This document shows, piece after piece, positions 1 to 12,000 of a DNA stretch of 64,000 bases. The stretch is from Curtobacterium aurantiacum (GTDB lineage: Bacteria; Actinomycetota; Actinomycetes; Actinomycetales; Microbacteriaceae). How positions within the stretch are numbered: position 1 is the first letter of the stretch; the number at the start of each line of letters is the position of its first letter. The translations under genes and the position numbers were made by a program. A model generated the notes under the pieces. The model had not been told where the DNA came from and ran no database searches. It saw only the letters and a program-made list of their open reading frames with translations. The stretch spans positions 1-64,000 of the forward strand of contig NZ_JAHEWN010000014.1 of assembly GCF_018598555.1 (NCBI RefSeq), given 5' to 3'.

Positions 1-52
1 TGCCTCCGCCGATCAGGACGACGTCGATGGGGTCCACCTGCTGCTCTGCCAC
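1..52 (-). CDS. N-terminal start of a dinucleotide-binding flavoprotein, possibly malate:quinone oxidoreductase (partial)
   Basis: Only the first 17 codons lie in the window, read leftward from a GTG at 52. The visible peptide is MAEQQVDPIDVVLIGGG, a hydrophobic beta strand running into the glycine-rich turn of an FAD or NAD Rossmann fold. Malate:quinone oxidoreductases start this way, with a short polar leader and then a strand ending in GGGI. The gene lies 51 bases downstream of asd on the same strand. The family call is an inference from the leader style; the flavin-type fold is the firmer part. Confidence 0.5.
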   Translation of the reverse strand, partial: MAEQQVDPIDVVLIGGG

Positions 53-103
53 CCGTCGATCCTACCGGCGGCGTCCGTCTGCTGGTCGCGTCCGCGAACC
101 CCG

Positions 104-1180
<1,077 letters not shown>

Positions 1181-1191
1181 TCAGGCGGGCG

Positions 1192-2457
<1,266 letters not shown>

Positions 2458-2573
2458 TGGCTGGTACTCCCGGAGACGGCGACACCGCGAGGTCACGCGG
2501 TCTCACAATGGTAGTCGGTGTTTCGGGGATGTTGCGTGCGAGCGGGCCCGGACGCAAGGATCCTGCGCGGCAG

Positions 2574-3173
2574 TCAGCCGCCGACGACCCGCCGTCCCTC
2601 GAAAGCACGGCCGAGGGTGACCTCGTCGGCGTACTCCAGGTCGCCGCCGACGGGCAGACCCGACGCCAGGCGCGTGGTCCGGATGCCCATCGGGACCAGC
2701 AGTCGACTGAGGTAGGTCGCGGTCGCCTCACCCTCGAGGTTGGGGTCGGTCGCGATGATGACCTCGTCGACGGTGCCGTCGGCCAGGCGCACCATGAGCT
2801 GCTGGATGCGGAGGTCGTCCGGGCCGATGCCGTCGATCGGGCTGATCGCCCCGCCGAGCACGTGGTACAGCCCGCGGAACTCACGGGTGCGCTCGATCGC
2901 CGCGACGTCCTTCGCCTCTTCCACCACGCAGATCGTGGCCGGCGAACGACGGGGGTCACGGCAGATGCTGCACTGGACGTTCTCGGTGACGTTGCCGCAG
3001 ATCTCGCAGAAGCGGACACGTTCCTTGACGTCGGCGAGCAGCTCGGAGAGCCGGCTCGGGTCGAACGACTCGGTCTGCAGGATGTGGAACGCGATGCGCT
3101 GTGCCGACTTCGGGCCGATCCCGGGCAGGCGGCCGAACTCGTCGATGAGGTCCTGGACGATCCCGTCGTACAT
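2574..3173 (-). CDS. recR: recombination mediator protein RecR
   Basis: RecR (199 residues) works with RecF/RecO to load RecA on gapped DNA. Visible parts are the N-terminal helix-hairpin-helix ([14 protein letters not shown]), a four-cysteine zinc finger (CEICGN, then CSIC, near residues 57-75) and a Toprim domain with the acidic motif VVEEAKD. Length matches the family (about 198). Its ATG overlaps the dnaX stop by one base (TGATG), so translation is coupled. The dnaX-recR pair is one of the most conserved in bacteria. Confidence 0.97.
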   Translation of the reverse strand: MYDGIVQDLIDEFGRLPGIGPKSAQRIAFHILQTESFDPSRLSELLADVKERVRFCEICGNVTENVQCSICRDPRRSPATICVVEEAKDVAAIERTREFRGLYHVLGGAISPIDGIGPDDLRIQQLMVRLADGTVDEVIIATDPNLEGEATATYLSRLLVPMGIRTTRLASGLPVGGDLEYADEVTLGRAFEGRRVVGG

Positions 3174-5920
3174 CAGGCACCGTCCTGGTGGAGAGCGGTC
3201 TCCTCGATGAACTGGGCGTTGAGGATCTCACGCACGACGGCCTCGCCGTACCGGCCTGCGACCGGTGCACGGCGTGCGGGCGGGGCGGTGCGCGCAGGAG
3301 CGGCGGCCGGCTGGGCGGCGCGCTGCGGTGCGGCCTGCTGCGCCGGGGCTGCCGGCGTCGCAGCAGCGGGCGCTGCGGTTGCGGGCGCGGCGGTTGCGGG
3401 TGCGGCGGTTGCGGGTGCCGAGCCACGACCGATCCCCGGGTCGGGGAACGGGGCGCCGTCGTCGTACGGTTCGTCATCGAGCGGGTAGTCGTCGACCGGC
3501 ACGCCCGGCACGACGGGACCGCCGGGAGGCACGGCTCCCGCTCCGGACGCCGCCTGCGGACCCGGGGTGGTCGGCTGGTCGGGCCGCCCTTCCGCGGCAG
3601 CGCCTGATTGCCCGGGTGCGGCCGATGGTGCCGGCGGCTCGGTCGGCTGGGGCGTGCTCGTCTCGGCAGGGGCGACCGGCGCGGACGCCGGCACGGTGCC
3701 GAAGGGTGCTGCCCAGCTGGGCTCGACGGACTCCGGGACGGCGTCAGCGGTGGGGTCGCTGGCGGGGATCGTCGCGACCGCCCAGTCCGTCACCGGCGCG
3801 CCCGAGGGGGCTGGGGTCGGCTCGGTCGGTGCGGGGCCGCGCTGCGGCGCGGACGCGGTCGGCGCTGCCTTCGGCTCCGCGGCAGGGGCAGCCGTCGGCG
3901 TGGGGGCACCAGCGGACGCCGGCGCCGGGGACTTCGGTGCCGCGGGCTCCGGAGCCGCGGGTTCCGGAGCCGGGGTCGGGGTCGGGGTCGGGGCGGCCGC
4001 GGGCGCCTGCGCAGCGGGGGCGGAACGCTGGGCCGGAGCCGACTGCTGCTGCTGCTGCTGACGCTGCTGCTGTCCGGGCCCGCGGGCGACGAACTTCACC
4101 CGGAGACCGAGGACGTCCACGATGGCGGCACGCAGCAGTTCGCTGACGCTGGCCGAGGGATCGGACATCTCCTTGAACGAGGCAACGTCCTGCTGGCTCG
4201 GGAACGTCAGCGTCAGCACGTCGTCGCGGAGCGCGGTGACCTGCGCCGTGACGACCACCGACCACGCCGAACGCTTGGCGTGCTGCACGTGCTCGACGAT
4301 CTGCGGCCAGGAGTCGCGCATCTGCTGGAAGCCGACGGCGCCGACGGTCCGGACGGCCGGCTCGTCACCGATCGTCGTGCCCTGACCGGTGGACGACGGG
4401 CTGACCGGCTCGGCCGCAGACTTCGAGGGCTCGGGCTGCGAGGAATCGGGCTTCGAGGACTCGGACTTCGCAGGCTCGGGCGGGGTCTGCGCGGGCGCTC
4501 CAGGAGTGCTCGGAGCGACCGCCGCCCACGACGCTGCGGCGTCGCGCGCCACAGCTCCGGAATCGGCCTGCGGCGCGACGGGCTGCTCGGCGGCACGCTC
4601 GGGAGCGGTCGTGCGGTCGGGGGTCGCGGCCGGAGCGGGCGTCGGGGCAGGAGCCGGAGCTGCGGGAGCCGCGACTGCCGGCTGCTCACGACGGGGCGCC
4701 GCAGCGACGGCGGGAGCGGACGACTCACCGGCGCCGGCCTGGTGTCCGCCGGCGTCGCCGACCCCGACGCGACGCTCCAGCCGCTCCACCCGCGCGAGGG
4801 CACCGCGCTGGGTGTCGTCGGCCTCGGGCACGAGCATCCGGGCGGTCATGAGTTCGAGGTGCAGTCGGGGCGAGGTCGCGCCGGTCATGTCGGTCAGTGC
4901 ACGGTTCGCGATGTCGGCGGCACGGGACAGCCCGGTCGCGCCGAAGACCCCGGCCTGGCGGCTCATGGTGTCGAGCTCTTCCGGCGAGACGCCACGCAGG
5001 ACGGCGGCGGCGCTCTCGTTCGTCGCCGCGACGACGATCAGGTCGCGCAGGCGCTCGAGCAGGTCCTCGACGAAGCGGCGGGGGTCCTGCCCGGTCTGCA
5101 CCACGCGGTCGATCGCGGCGAAGGCGGACGCGGGGTCGGCGACGGCAAGGGCGTCGACGACGTCGTCGAGCAGGGCGGCGTCGGTGTAGCCGAGCAGGGC
5201 CACGGCACGTTCGTACGCGATCGCGCCGTCTTCGCTGCCGGCCATCAGCTGGTCGAGCAACGAGAGGGTGTCGCGGACGGAACCGCCACCGGCGCGCACC
5301 ACCAGGGGCAGGACACCGGGGGCCACGGACACGGACTCCTGCGTGCAGAGCTGCTCGATGTACTCGAGCATCACCGCGGGCGGCACGAGCCGGAACGGGT
5401 AGTGGTGGGTGCGCGACCGGATGGTGCCGATGACCTTCTCGGGTTCGGTCGTCGCGAAGATGAACTTGACGTGCTCCGGCGGTTCCTCGACCAGCTTGAG
5501 CAGCGCGTTGAAGCCCTGCGGCGTCACCATGTGCGCTTCGTCGAGGATGAAGATCTTGTAGCGGTCGCGAGCCGGGGCGAACACGGCGCGGTCGCGCAGG
5601 TCACGCGCGTCGTCGACGCCGTTGTGGCTCGCGGCGTCGATCTCGATGACGTCGAGCGAGCCGCTGCCGTCGCGGGCGAGTTCGACGCAGCTCGGGCAGA
5701 CGCCGCACGGGGTGTCCGTCGGGCCCTCGGCGCAGTTCAGGCAGCGCGCGAGGATGCGGGCCGACGTCGTCTTGCCGCAGCCGCGCGGGCCGCTGAACAG
5801 GTAGGCGTGGTTGACGCGGTTCGTACGGAGCGCCGTGCGGAGCGGGTCGGTGACCTGCGACTGCCCGATCAGCTCGGCGAAGTTCTCAGGCCGGTAACGG
5901 CGATACAGGGCGGTGACCAC
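3173..5920 (-). CDS. dnaX: DNA polymerase III subunits gamma and tau
   Basis: This is the clamp-loader ATPase of the replicase. Walker A GPRGCGKT is at residues 44-51, the zinc-binding cysteines at Cys60, 63, 72, 75 and 78, and Walker B LDEAH near 126-130. At 915 residues it is long because of two Ala/Pro-rich, probably disordered linkers (about 390-530 and 630-880). These contain a glutamine run (near residue 620) and a repeated PATAA block; a short folded segment lies between them. The GTG at 5920 starts [12 protein letters not shown], the usual N-terminus. No Shine-Dalgarno is visible, but a -10 hexamer lies six bases upstream, which suggests a leaderless mRNA. Confidence 0.97.
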   Translation of the reverse strand: MVTALYRRYRPENFAELIGQSQVTDPLRTALRTNRVNHAYLFSGPRGCGKTTSARILARCLNCAEGPTDTPCGVCPSCVELARDGSGSLDVIEIDAASHNGVDDARDLRDRAVFAPARDRYKIFILDEAHMVTPQGFNALLKLVEEPPEHVKFIFATTEPEKVIGTIRSRTHHYPFRLVPPAVMLEYIEQLCTQESVSVAPGVLPLVVRAGGGSVRDTLSLLDQLMAGSEDGAIAYERAVALLGYTDAALLDDVVDALAVADPASAFAAIDRVVQTGQDPRRFVEDLLERLRDLIVVAATNESAAAVLRGVSPEELDTMSRQAGVFGATGLSRAADIANRALTDMTGATSPRLHLELMTARMLVPEADDTQRGALARVERLERRVGVGDAGGHQAGAGESSAPAVAAAPRREQPAVAAPAAPAPAPTPAPAATPDRTTAPERAAEQPVAPQADSGAVARDAAASWAAVAPSTPGAPAQTPPEPAKSESSKPDSSQPEPSKSAAEPVSPSSTGQGTTIGDEPAVRTVGAVGFQQMRDSWPQIVEHVQHAKRSAWSVVVTAQVTALRDDVLTLTFPSQQDVASFKEMSDPSASVSELLRAAIVDVLGLRVKFVARGPGQQQRQQQQQQSAPAQRSAPAAQAPAAAPTPTPTPAPEPAAPEPAAPKSPAPASAGAPTPTAAPAAEPKAAPTASAPQRGPAPTEPTPAPSGAPVTDWAVATIPASDPTADAVPESVEPSWAAPFGTVPASAPVAPAETSTPQPTEPPAPSAAPGQSGAAAEGRPDQPTTPGPQAASGAGAVPPGGPVVPGVPVDDYPLDDEPYDDGAPFPDPGIGRGSAPATAAPATAAPATAAPAAATPAAPAQQAAPQRAAQPAAAPARTAPPARRAPVAGRYGEAVVREILNAQFIEETALHQDGA

Positions 5921-5926
5921 GCGACA

Positions 5927-5932
5927 AGGGTA
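5927..5932 (-). promoter_or_regulatory. -10 hexamer TACCCT for a leaderless dnaX mRNA
   Basis: TACCCT ends six bases before the dnaX GTG. That spacing places transcription start at or next to the first base of the start codon. No convincing -35 was identified. Confidence 0.55.
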
Positions 5933-6021
5933 GCCGTCACGACCGACAACCCGCGTGCCCGTCCACAGGTCGTCCCGCCGGGCAGGACCACCCGTCGGCG
6001 GTGGGCCGAGCGCCCGGACGG

Positions 6022-6066
6022 CACCGCGCCTCCCGTCCGTCTGGTCGACGGGCGGGAGGCGCGGTG
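6022..6066 (-). terminator. strong hairpin downstream of the giant surface protein gene
   Basis: Two 20-base arms (6022-6041 and 6047-6066) match at 19 of 20 positions around a five-base loop. The core is CCGCGCCTCCCG/CGGGAGGCGCGG. It begins 18 bases after the stop of the minus-strand surface protein gene. No U-tract follows, so it would be a GC-only actinobacterial terminator. It belongs to a hairpin family seen elsewhere in the window. Confidence 0.7.
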
Positions 6067-6084
6067 TGTGACGCGGGTGCGGAC

Positions 6085-9000
6085 TCAGCCGCGGGTGCGG
6101 CGACGCAGGCCGCCGGCGAGGCGGGAGAGCCCCAGCAGCAGGAACCCGAGGACCACGAGGCCCGCCGCGGTGCCGGCGATCGGCACGACGTCCGCGCCGG
6201 TCCAGGCGAGGTCACCGTTGCCGGAGCCGGAGCCGGAGCCAGACCCGGACCCGGTGCCGGTGCCGCTGGTCCCGTTGCCCGCGCCTCCGCCGGTGCCGTT
6301 CCCGCCACCGATCCCGGTGCCGCCGCCGGTGCCGCCGGTGCCCGGCGTGCCCGGCAGACCGGGCGCACCCGGGGTCCCGGGGGTCCCGGGTGTGCCCGGG
6401 TTCCCGGGGGTACCGGGGGTACCCGGCTCCTCCGGGTCCACCGTGTCGTCCATGACCATGACGCGGACCATCTGCGCCTGCGAGGTGAACCCGCCGACCG
6501 ACTGGGTGACCCGCAGCATGTGCGCGCCGACCGGCAGACCGACCATGACCCACCACTCGCCGTCCTCGTCGGCGGTCGTGACGACCACGTCGCGGCCCAT
6601 CGGCTGCACGGTGACCGTCGCGCCGGGCTCAGCGGTGCCCGTGACCATCAGGTCGTGGTCGCCGTCCTCGTCCGCCATGTGCTGCTCGCCCTGGCTGGGC
6701 GAGGTGACGGCGAGCGGCTCCAGGGCGTCGACCACGATCGGCACCCGGGCCGCCGCCGAGGTCGTGCCGTCCACGGACTGCGTGGCGCTGATCGTCCACT
6801 CGCCCTCCGGCACCCGCTCGAACATGACGTCCCACGCGCCCTCGTCGTCGGCGGTGGTGGTGCGCACCTGTCCGGTGGACAGGGACACCGTCACCGTGGC
6901 ACCCGGGGCGGCCTGACCGGTCACCCTGAACGAGCCGGTGTCGCCGAAGCCGTCCGCGGTGATGAGCTGCCCGGGCTCGGGGCTCGTGATCAGGATGTCC
7001 GTGGCCCGTGCGGCCTCGACCGTGACGTCGGCGGTCACGGGGTCGGAGGTCCGACCGCCGACCGTCTGCGTCACCGAGACCGTGTGGTCGCCCACCGGGA
7101 CGCCGCCGATCGTGACCGTCCACGAGCCGTCGTCGCCGGCGGTCGTCGTGGCGGTGCGGCCGTCGATGTCGACCGTGACGGTCGCACCGGGCTCGGCCGT
7201 GCCGCTCACCGGGATCGCCTTCGTCGATCCGGTCGTCGGGAACACCTGGCCGTCGGTCGGGCTGGTGATCGCGACCGGCGTCGCGGCCGTCACCGTGAAG
7301 CCGACCTCCGGAGCGGTCGTGGTGTCACCGTCGACCGTCTGGCTGGCGGCGATGGTGTGCGCTCCCTCGTCGACGTCCCGCACCGTCACGGCCCACTCGC
7401 CGTCGTCGTCCGCGGTCGTGGTGACCGCGCGACCGTCGTCGATGCGGACCGAGACCGTGGCGTTCGGTGCCGAGGTGCCGGTCACGCGGACGTCAGTCGA
7501 ACCTCCGAGCACCCGGTAGTCGGCGCCGTCGGCCGGTGCGGTCACGACGATCGCGTCCGCGGCGGCGACCGCGACGGTCACGTCGCGTTCGATCGGGTCG
7601 GACGTCGTGCCGTTCACGACCTGGGTGACGACGAGCGTGTGCTCGCCCGCCGGCACGTCGACCAGCGAGGTCTCCCACCGTCCGTCGGTGCCGACACGGA
7701 CCACGACCGGGTCGGCGTCGTCGAGGACGACGCGGACCGTCGCGCCGGGCTGGCCCTCGCCGCCGACCGGGACGGTCGCGGTGGGGTCGGTGCTCGGCAC
7801 GGTGAACGTGGTGTCGTCCGCCGGGGCGGTGACCGTCAGCGCGGCACCGGGTGCCACCGTGAAGGTGCTGCGCACCGCTGCGGACGTCGAGCCGTCGACC
7901 GTCTGGGTCGCACGGATCGTGTGCTCGCCGACGGCGGTGTCCGGCAGTTCGACGCTCCAGGTGCCGGCGTCGGTCGCGGTCACGGTCCGGGCGTCGCCGC
8001 CGTCGATCGTGACACGGACCTCGGCACCGGGCTCGGCGGCCCCCGCGGCGGTGAGGGTCGCGACCGAGTCGCGCTGGGCGACCCGGATCGTGGTCCCGTC
8101 CACCGGGGTGGCGATCGTGATCGGGTCGGCGACGAGGACGCGGACGTCCACCGTCACCGGCGCGGACTCGGTGCCGTCGATGCGCTGCGTGACGCTGACG
8201 GTCGTGGTGCCGGCCGGCACACCGGGGACCGAGACGCTCCACGCGCCGTCGTCGTCCGCGGTGGTCGACTCGGTGCGACCGTCGCCCAGGTCGACCACGA
8301 TGGTCGCGCCCGGCTCGGCGGTGCCGGCGACGTCGACCGTCGTCGTGCCGTCCCCGTCGGCGACCGTGTACTCCTGGTCGGCCGTCGGCTCGGTGACGAC
8401 GACGGGTGCGCCAGCCTCGATCTCGAACGTCGTCTCGACCGGGGTGGTCGAGGTCGAGCCGTCCACGGTCTGCGTCACCTCGACGGTGTGCCCACCGACA
8501 CCGAGGTCCGGCACGTCGACGCTCCACGAGCCGTCGTCGCCGGCGGTGACCTCGACGGGGTCGCGGTCGTCGACGGTGACCGTCACCGTGGCACCGGGCT
8601 GGGCGTCGCCGGCGACCGTCACGGTCGTCGTCGCGTCACCGTCGGCCACCGTGATCGGGTCGTCGCCGGGCTCACGGATGGTGAGGTCGGCAGCGGCCAC
8701 CACGGACACCGGTCGTTCGACCGCCGCACTCGTGGTGCCGTTGATCGCCTGCGTGACCGCGGCCGTGTACGAGCCGGTCGGCACGTCCTCGACCGTCGTC
8801 TCCCAGTCGCCGTCGCGGTCCACGGTCGCCGTGGCGGTCCTGCCGTCGCCGAGGTCGACCGTGACGGTCGCGCCCGGCTCGCCGGTGCCGGCGAAGGCGA
8901 CGTCGGTGGTGGCGTCGTCGTCCGCCACCGTGACGGTGGTGGCACCCCGCGGGGTGGACACGACGAGCGGGGCGCCCGCACGGACCGACACCGCCGCCGT

Positions 9001-12000
9001 GACCGGCGTCGACGTCTGGCCGCCGACGACCTGCGTCGCGGTGACGCGGTGGTCGCCCACCGAGACGTCCTGGAAGGTGGTGGTCCACCGGCCGTCCTCG
9101 TCGGCGGTCACCGTCGCGGTCTCGCCGGTCGAGAGCCGCACCGTCACCTCGGCGTCGGCCTGCGCCCGACCGCTCGCCTCGACGTCGGCCGTGCCGGACG
9201 TGTCGGCGACCGTCAGGACGTCGCCGTCCTCCGGGGTCGCGATGGTGAGGGCGGTTCCGGCCCGCACCGTGACGGTCTGGTCCGGACTGGAGGCGGTGGT
9301 ACCGCCGACCGTCTGGCTGGCGGCCAGCGTCGGGGTCCCGACACCGACCCCACCGAACGTGACCGTCCAGTCACCGTCGGCGTCCGCGGTGGTCGTCAGC
9401 TCGTCGTCGCCGAGGCGCACCGTCACCGGCGCGCCCGGCGCCGCCGCGCCCGAGACGACGACGTCGCGCGTCGCGTCCGGGTCCGGCACGAGGAGGACCA
9501 CGTCGGTCTCCGGGGTGGTGATCGTCACCGCGTCGGCGGCCTCGATCGTGATCGTGCGCTCGACCGGGTCGGAGGTGCGCGGGTCGGAGACGCTGCCGGC
9601 CAGGGTCTGGGTGATCGAGACCCGGTGCACGTCGACCCCGAGGTCGGGGAACGTGACCGACCACGTGCCGTCGGCGCGGACCGTCGTCTCCTGGTCGTCG
9701 GACCCGGCGAGGGTCGCGGTGACCGCGGCGCCGGGCTGGCCGGTGCCGGTGACCGTCACGTCGCGCTCGACGTCGGGGCCGGCGACCGCGATCGCGTCCG
9801 CGCCGGGGCCGGTGATCGTCAGGGGGTTGGCCGTGACGACCTCGAAGGTGATCGGGACGGCACTGACGTCCTCGATCTCCTGGCTCGCGGACACGGTGTA
9901 CAGGCCGGTCGGGGCGAGACCGGTCGCGTCGACCGCCCACTCCCCCTCGCCGTCGGCCGTGGTGGTGAACCGGGTGCCGGGGCCGACCGACACGGTCACG
10001 GCGGCGCCGGGCTCGGCCGTGCCGGTGATGCGGACGGTCGCGGTGGCGTCACCGTCGACCACGACGAAGCGTGCGCCGCTCGCCGGGGTGTCGATCACGA
10101 TCGCGTTGCCGGGGACCACGGTGAAGTCACGCGTGACGACGGGGCCGTCGGTGCCGTTCACGGTCTGCACGGCCTCGACGGTGTGCTCGCCGATGCCGAG
10201 CTGCGTGGTCGGGAGTTCCCAGTTGCCCGCGGTGTCCGTGACGACCTCGACGGGGTCGCCGTCGTCGATCGTCACGGCGACGCTCGCGCCGGGCTCCGCG
10301 GTGCCGCGGACGACCACGTTGGCCTGCCCGCCGGTGCCGGCGGGGACCTCCTGCGCGTCGCCGGGGGCAACGATGACGAGTTCGTCGCCGGCCTCGACCG
10401 CGAAGTCACGGTCGACCGGTGCCGAGGTCGCACCGTCGACGGTCTGCGTGACCGTCGCGGTGTGGCTGCCGGTGTCGACGTCCGCGAGGACCACCGACCA
10501 GGTGCCCTGCTCGTCCACGGTGGTGGACACCGCGTCGCCGTCGTCCAGGACGATCTCGACGCGGGCACCCGGCTGGGCGGTCCCCCGCACGGTCACGTCG
10601 ACGACCGAGTCGTCGGTCGCGACCGTGACGGTGTCGTCCTGCGCCGGGGCGGTGACGGCGAGCGCTGCGCCCGCCTGGACCGTGACGGCCTGGCGGACGG
10701 CCGGCGAGGTGGTCCCGCCGACGGTCTGCGTCACCGTGATCGTGTGTCGACCGACCGGGACGTCGGCGACGGCGACCGTCCAGGTGCCGTCGTCGTCCGC
10801 CGTGGTGGTGGCGGTCAGCCCGTCGCCGAGCGAGACCCGCACCTCGGCGCCGGCCTCGGCCGTGCCGGCGACGTCGAGGTCGGTGGTGGTGTCGGCGTCG
10901 AGCACGGTGACCACGTCGCCGTCCTCGGGCGAGGTGATCGCGAGCGGGTCACCCGCCTCGACGGTGAAGGTGGACTCCACCGGGCCGGACGTGGTGCCGT
11001 CGACGGTCTGACGAGCCGTGACGGTGCGCTCCCCGACGGGGACGTCGGCGAAGGTCGTCGTCCAGGCACCGTCCTCGTCGGCGGTGACCGCTGCGGAGAA
11101 GGAACCGCCGATGCCGACGGTGACCCGCGCGTTCTGGGCGGCCGAGCCCGACACCGTCACCGGCGTGGTCGAGGTCTCGTCCGCGACGGTGATGGTGCTG
11201 TCGTCGGCGGGCTCGTCGATGATCAGCGCGGGGGCCGCCGTCACGGTGAAGTCCCGCGTGACCGGTGCGCTCGTCGTGCCGCCGACGGTCTGGGTGACCT
11301 CGGCCGAGTACTCGCCGGCGGGGACGTCCGTGACGCTCGTCGACCAGGTGCCGTCGGCGTTCGCGCGGGTGGTCGCGGTCAGGCCGTCACCGAGGTCGAC
11401 GTCGACGCGGGCCCCGGCCTGTGCGCTGCCGGAGAAGGGGACGGACCGGGTGTCACCGGCGAGCGGGAAGTCCTGGTCCGCCGCGGGGGTGTCCACGGTC
11501 AGGCCGGCCGCCGCCACGACACGGAAGGACCGGGTGACGGGGGCGGAGGTCGTGTCACCGACGGTCTGCGTCACGCTCGCCGTCTGCTCACCGACCGGGA
11601 CCTCGGGGACGCTGACGCTCCAGGCGCCGGCGTCGTCGGCCGTGCCCGTCGCGGTCAGGCCACCGCCGAGGTCGACGCTGATGCGCGCGTTCGCGGTCGC
11701 CGTGCCCGTCAGGGTGACCGGGGCGGTCTCCCCCGTCGTGGTGAAGGTCTGACCGGCCGTGGGTGTGGTGATCGTCAGCGGGCGCTGTGCGACGACGGAG
11801 AAGTCCTGCGTCACGGCACCGGCCGCGGTTCCGCCGACCGTCTGGGTCGCGGTCGCGGTGTACTCGCCGGTCGGGACGTCCGCGATGGTCGTCGTCCAGG
11901 TCCCGTCGGCAGCGACGGTCGCCGTGCCGGTGCGGTCGCCGCCGAGGCTCACGGCGACGGTGGCGCCGGGCTCACCGGCACCGCTCACGACGACGCTGCG

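Noticed and set aside
3173-5920. Programmed frameshift in dnaX giving a short gamma subunit, as in E. coli
   Set aside because: I found no A-rich slippery run followed by a stem in the GC-rich linker, so there is no sequence support.
3608-6916. A long plus-strand open frame opposite dnaX
   Set aside because: It is a shadow of dnaX; low-complexity product without recognisable features, and it runs across the dnaX promoter and a terminator.
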